A program made the position numbers and the translations under genes. Positions 5,144 to 7,144 of a stretch of 7,144 nt of DNA are shown in pieces (position 1 is the first letter of the stretch; every line of letters begins with the position of its first letter). The notes beneath the pieces are model-generated. The model was given only the letters and a program-made list of their open reading frames with translations, searched no databases and had not been told where the DNA came from. The stretch lies in NCBI GenBank assembly GCA_002451435.1, contig DKCF01000109.1:2596-9739 (forward strand), given 5' to 3'. The DNA is from Bifidobacterium sp. UBA6881 (GTDB lineage Bacteria; Actinomycetota; Actinomycetes; Actinomycetales; Bifidobacteriaceae).

Positions 5144-6226
5144 ATGTCAAGGAAGATTGAAATCGAGCTGCTGGCTCAGATGGCAAAGACGGCTGGATGC
5201 TGCATCGACGTCGAGGCGTTGCCGCATGACCGGTCGTTGCATCGGGCCCTGCAGAGACGCGTCACCGGCGGCATCTTCGTCCGACCGTACAAAGGGCTGT
5301 ATCTTCCGGCGACCTGTTGGATTGGGATGAATCCAGTGGAACGCGCGCGAACCACCGCGGTATCCCTTGCGCGACGGCACAGCTCATGGGTTTTCACCGG
5401 TCCGACCGCCGCCATATTCCACGGTCTGGAGGTCCCTTGGAACGTTCTCCATCGAACGACCGTCGTCAGCGCCGGCAATGGCGACACGTCATCTTCTGCG
5501 CCGTTGCGGAAGATCTACGCGCCGTCCGTTCCTATTGACACAATACCTTCGCCGGTGTTGAACATACGAAATCATGATCATGGCGCATGTGGAAATTTCA
5601 TGTCGGCGAAAGCACTGTGCTCCTTCCTGTCCGCTCCGGCAATGATGTCGGTCACCACGGTCGAACGCGCCTTGGTCGATTGCGCGATGCACGACGATTT
5701 CCGATATGCGCTCGCCGCGTTCGATTCCGCATTCCGGCAGCGTAGGACCACTGCCGACGCGATCATCGATGCCTGCGATTCCGTTTCAGGTGACTGCGGT
5801 CCGGTTTTCCGGGCTTTGCATTATACGGATCCGCTTGCCGAGAACGGCGGCGAATCGTTATGCAGGGCACTCATCATCGAATACGGTTATGCGGTTCCAA
5901 AGCTGCAGCGCGAGTTCGTGGATCCGGCGAATTCGTTCAACAAGGCGCGGGTGGATTTCGTGTGGCATCTGCCCGATGGTCGGGTGATCGTATTGGAATA
6001 CGATGGCATGCAGAAGTACGTCGATCCGAGAATGACGAATCGGCGGAGCGTGCAGCAGGTCGTTCGGGATCAGTTGGAACGGGACGCGTTGCTCAAACGG
6101 GCCGGTGTCACGACCATCGTCCACGCCACGTATGACGATGTGCGCAATCCGCTGGGACTGGTGGCGAAACTTGACAGGGCCGAGGTTCCCATGCGTACCG
6201 GGCTGAGATTCTTCGAACACGGCTGA
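5144..6226 (+). CDS. AbiEi antitoxin-like N-terminus fused to a PD-(D/E)XK (DUF559/Vsr-like) nuclease domain
   Basis: A 360-residue soluble protein. Residues about 1-55 resemble the winged-helix start of AbiEi-family type IV antitoxins, ending in VTGGIFVRPYKGLYLP (40-55). The middle part (NPVERARTTAVSLARR, WVFTGPTAAIFHGLEVPW, then TTVERALVDCA at 171-181) follows the usual pattern of these proteins. Residues about 235-335 look like a PD-(D/E)XK domain of the DUF559/Vsr type: Glu237 (GGESLCR), Asp271 (ARVDFVW), Glu285-x-Asp287 (VLEYDGMQKY) and the helix with ERDALLKRAGVTTIVHATYDDV (312-333). All expected acidic residues are present, so nuclease activity is plausible. The ATG at 5144 is chosen because similarity starts here; the frame is open back to 4946 but that part looks non-protein, and the Met at codon 13 is an alternative. 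No AbiEii toxin gene is adjacent. Codon use is less biased than in thrC. The role (defence, repair or orphan regulator) is not established. Confidence 0.85.
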   Translation: MSRKIEIELLAQMAKTAGCCIDVEALPHDRSLHRALQRRVTGGIFVRPYKGLYLPATCWIGMNPVERARTTAVSLARRHSSWVFTGPTAAIFHGLEVPWNVLHRTTVVSAGNGDTSSSAPLRKIYAPSVPIDTIPSPVLNIRNHDHGACGNFMSAKALCSFLSAPAMMSVTTVERALVDCAMHDDFRYALAAFDSAFRQRRTTADAIIDACDSVSGDCGPVFRALHYTDPLAENGGESLCRALIIEYGYAVPKLQREFVDPANSFNKARVDFVWHLPDGRVIVLEYDGMQKYVDPRMTNRRSVQQVVRDQLERDALLKRAGVTTIVHATYDDVRNPLGLVAKLDRAEVPMRTGLRFFEHG

Positions 6227-6247
6227 GTGCGATGCGACACCGTCGAT

Positions 6248-6263
6248 GGTCCGTCGACGGACC
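6248..6263. repeat. Perfect 16-bp palindrome GGTCCGTCGACGGACC
   Basis: The palindrome is exact and lies 21 bases after the stop codon of the AbiEi-like gene. Outer arms ACCGT (6238-6242) and ACGGT (6269-6273) nest around it, so a longer interrupted stem is possible. CCGTCGA also occurs as a direct repeat (6239-6245 and 6251-6257). It may act as a T-less terminator, a cruciform or a dimeric protein site. Confidence 0.6.
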
Positions 6264-6402
6264 GGGCCACGGTCGGCGGGGGCGACACCCGAACCAGACG
6301 GTGACGTCCCCATACGGAACCGGCATCGACTGGAACGAATTCCACACCGGCACGCAATATCCCAACGCCGCTGACTGACACCGAAAAACCCGTTCTCAAG
6401 CA

Positions 6403-6488
6403 CCACGAAAACTTCCTATAGGCCCGAACCCAGTGATGACCTGCCTGCGACATGCTTTGCCGAACGATCGCCATGGCATCTTTCGTGG
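6403..6488. repeat. Distant inverted repeat CCACGAAA / TTTCGTGG
   Basis: Exact 8-base arms at 6403-6410 and 6481-6488 are separated by 70 bases. The enclosed stretch contains the palindromes CGATCG and GCCATGGC (6465-6476 region). There is no evidence of mobility or of a gene inside. Confidence 0.3.
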
Positions 6489-6536
6489 CCTTGTGGGAAT
6501 GAAAGCCTGCGCATCGGCCCGCCCGCATTCCGGCTG

Positions 6537-6542
6537 TAGAAT
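6537..6542 (+). promoter_or_regulatory. Candidate -10 element (TAGAAT) for the nucleoside deoxyribosyltransferase-like gene
   Basis: TAGAAT matches TATAAT at five of six positions and lies 37 bases before the ATG at 6580, leaving a leader of about 30 bases that holds the ribosome binding site. No clear -35 is visible at 16-18 bases. Confidence 0.45.
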
Positions 6543-6566
6543 CGCATTGTCGCCATAAACCATAGC

Positions 6567-6574
6567 GAAAGGGA
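6567..6574 (+). promoter_or_regulatory. Ribosome binding site GAAAGGGA deciding between two tandem ATGs
   Basis: The AAAGGG core ends 3 bases before the ATG at 6577 but 6 bases before the ATG at 6580. The second ATG is therefore the better placed start; the choice changes the protein by one Met. Confidence 0.55.
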
Positions 6575-6579
6575 ACATG

Positions 6580-7008
6580 ATGGGCGCAATTGCCAAGCAC
6601 GATTTTTACGTGGCCGGACCGTTTTTCAACCCCGAACAGACTGCGAGCATGGAGCGTCTGGAACAGGTGCTTGCCGATCATGGCAAGTCGATGTTCAAAC
6701 CGCGGTTCGCCAGCGTCATCGAAGAAGTCGGGCCGGAAGGCTGCTTCGCCGACGACACGAGGGGTATCCGCGAAGCCCGCGCGGTAATCGCCAACCTCAT
6801 CGACGAGGATTCCGGAACGATGTTCGAAATCGGTTACGCGCATGCGCTCGGCAAGCCGGTGTACGGCTATCTGGAAGGGCTGGACGAGAACAGCCATGTG
6901 AACCTGATGATCGCGCAGTCCGTGGAGATGGTGTTCGCCGGCCCGGACGATCTGGCGCATTGGTTGGAAACCGGAGAACATTCCGAAATCACGTATCACC
7001 AGTTCTGA
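6580..7008 (+). CDS. Nucleoside 2-deoxyribosyltransferase-family protein
   Basis: A 142-residue soluble protein of the PF05014 family, whose members exchange the base of 2'-deoxynucleosides or hydrolyse the N-glycosidic bond of deoxynucleoside 5'-monophosphates in nucleotide salvage. The length fits the family. YVAGPFFN (10-17) is the N-terminal substrate loop. LIDEDSGTMFEIGYAHALGKPVY (73-95) is the core motif: by comparison with the Lactobacillus leichmannii enzyme, Glu83 matches the nucleophile Glu98 and Asp77 matches Asp92. Asn108 in VNLMIAQS matches the C-terminal Asn that completes the neighbouring subunit's site. It has its own promoter and is followed by a strong hairpin, so it is probably monocistronic. 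Whether it is a transferase (salvage) or a DNPH1-like hydrolase (pool cleaning) cannot be decided here. An in-frame ATG one codon upstream (6577) is the alternative start. Confidence 0.88.
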   Translation: MGAIAKHDFYVAGPFFNPEQTASMERLEQVLADHGKSMFKPRFASVIEEVGPEGCFADDTRGIREARAVIANLIDEDSGTMFEIGYAHALGKPVYGYLEGLDENSHVNLMIAQSVEMVFAGPDDLAHWLETGEHSEITYHQF

Positions 7009-7012
7009 GCGG

Positions 7013-7038
7013 CGTTCGGCACGATTGCGTGCCGAACG
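7013..7038 (+). terminator. Hairpin terminator without T-tract
   Basis: CGTTCGGCACG (7013-7023) and CGTGCCGAACG (7028-7038) form a perfect 11-bp stem with a 4-base ATTG loop, 4 bases after the stop codon. It is not followed by T residues. Such T-less hairpins are often proposed as terminators in high-GC actinobacteria. Confidence 0.6.
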
Positions 7039-7042
7039 TACC

Positions 7043-7114
7043 ACGGCGCAAATGTCAACGCCGACCATGCGCGTAATGCATCGGATGGAGCTCCCGGACA
7101 CATTACGGCGCAAA
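7043..7114. repeat. Direct repeat ACGGCGCAAA, two copies in the right-end spacer
   Basis: Exact 10-base copies start at 7043 and 7105, 62 bases apart. The following 8 bases are partly alike, giving 14 of 18 identical positions overall. The last 136 bases of the window hold no gene that I can support on either strand. Confidence 0.3.
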
Positions 7115-7144
7115 CGATGACGGGCGGAGCCGGCTTTCCGATTG

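Larger units (their letters stand above)
6227..6579 (+). other. Intergenic region with palindromes, no convincing gene
   Basis: This stretch of about 350 bases has a perfect 16-bp palindrome near its left end, a distant inverted repeat (6403/6481), several copies of CCGAAC and the promoter of the next gene at its right end. A 48-codon open frame (6232-6378) starts 5 bases after the stop of the nuclease gene but has no ribosome binding site. No T-tract terminator is visible after the nuclease gene. Confidence 0.55.

Noticed and set aside
6070..7113. Minus-strand frame of 347 codons across the right end
   Set aside because: It covers the deoxyribosyltransferase-like gene and the end of the nuclease-like gene antisense, starts with TTG and crosses palindromes and a promoter. 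It is a shadow.
1..7144. CRISPR array, insertion sequence, tRNA or rRNA
   Set aside because: There is no regularly spaced repeat, no transposase or terminal repeat with target duplication, and no cloverleaf or rRNA-like stretch on either strand.

Overview
The window looks like chromosomal DNA of a high-GC Gram-positive bacterium, most probably a bifidobacterium. I base this on the strong G/C third-position bias, the actinobacterial flavour of ProA and ThrC, TANNNT-type -10 hexamers placed very close to start codons, and the style of the AbiEi-like/nuclease protein. No database was searched, so the genus is an inference.

Layout. Positions 1-1435 (minus strand) hold a two-gene unit: proA (gamma-glutamyl phosphate reductase, proline synthesis) overlaps by 4 bases the start of an unidentified gene that runs off the left edge. 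A 205-base divergent spacer separates proA from thrC (threonine synthase, plus strand, 1641-3128). thrC ends at a clear intrinsic terminator (3166-3200). A 12-helix MFS transporter follows at 3242-4570 with its own near-perfect ribosome binding site.

Positions 4571-5143 form a long spacer (573 bases) with no convincing gene but much local structure: a 14-bp bulged hairpin, a short direct repeat, a 12-bp palindrome and two DnaA-box-like 9-mers, one matching the consensus exactly. Just before the next gene, an inverted repeat sits on a promoter-like element. That gene (5144-6226) encodes a 360-residue protein with an N-terminal AbiEi-antitoxin-like region and a C-terminal PD-(D/E)XK (DUF559/Vsr-like) nuclease domain. 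No AbiEii-type toxin gene lies beside it. A second spacer (6227-6579) carries a perfect 16-bp palindrome and a promoter for a small nucleoside 2-deoxyribosyltransferase-family enzyme (6580-7008), which is followed by a strong hairpin.

The left half is housekeeping amino-acid metabolism. The right half, from 4571 on, is more accessory in character, with less biased codon use in the nuclease gene, large structured spacers and single-gene units. The most interesting candidate is the solitary AbiEi-like/nuclease protein with a possible self-regulatory operator. It belongs to a family I recognise, but its biological role is not settled.
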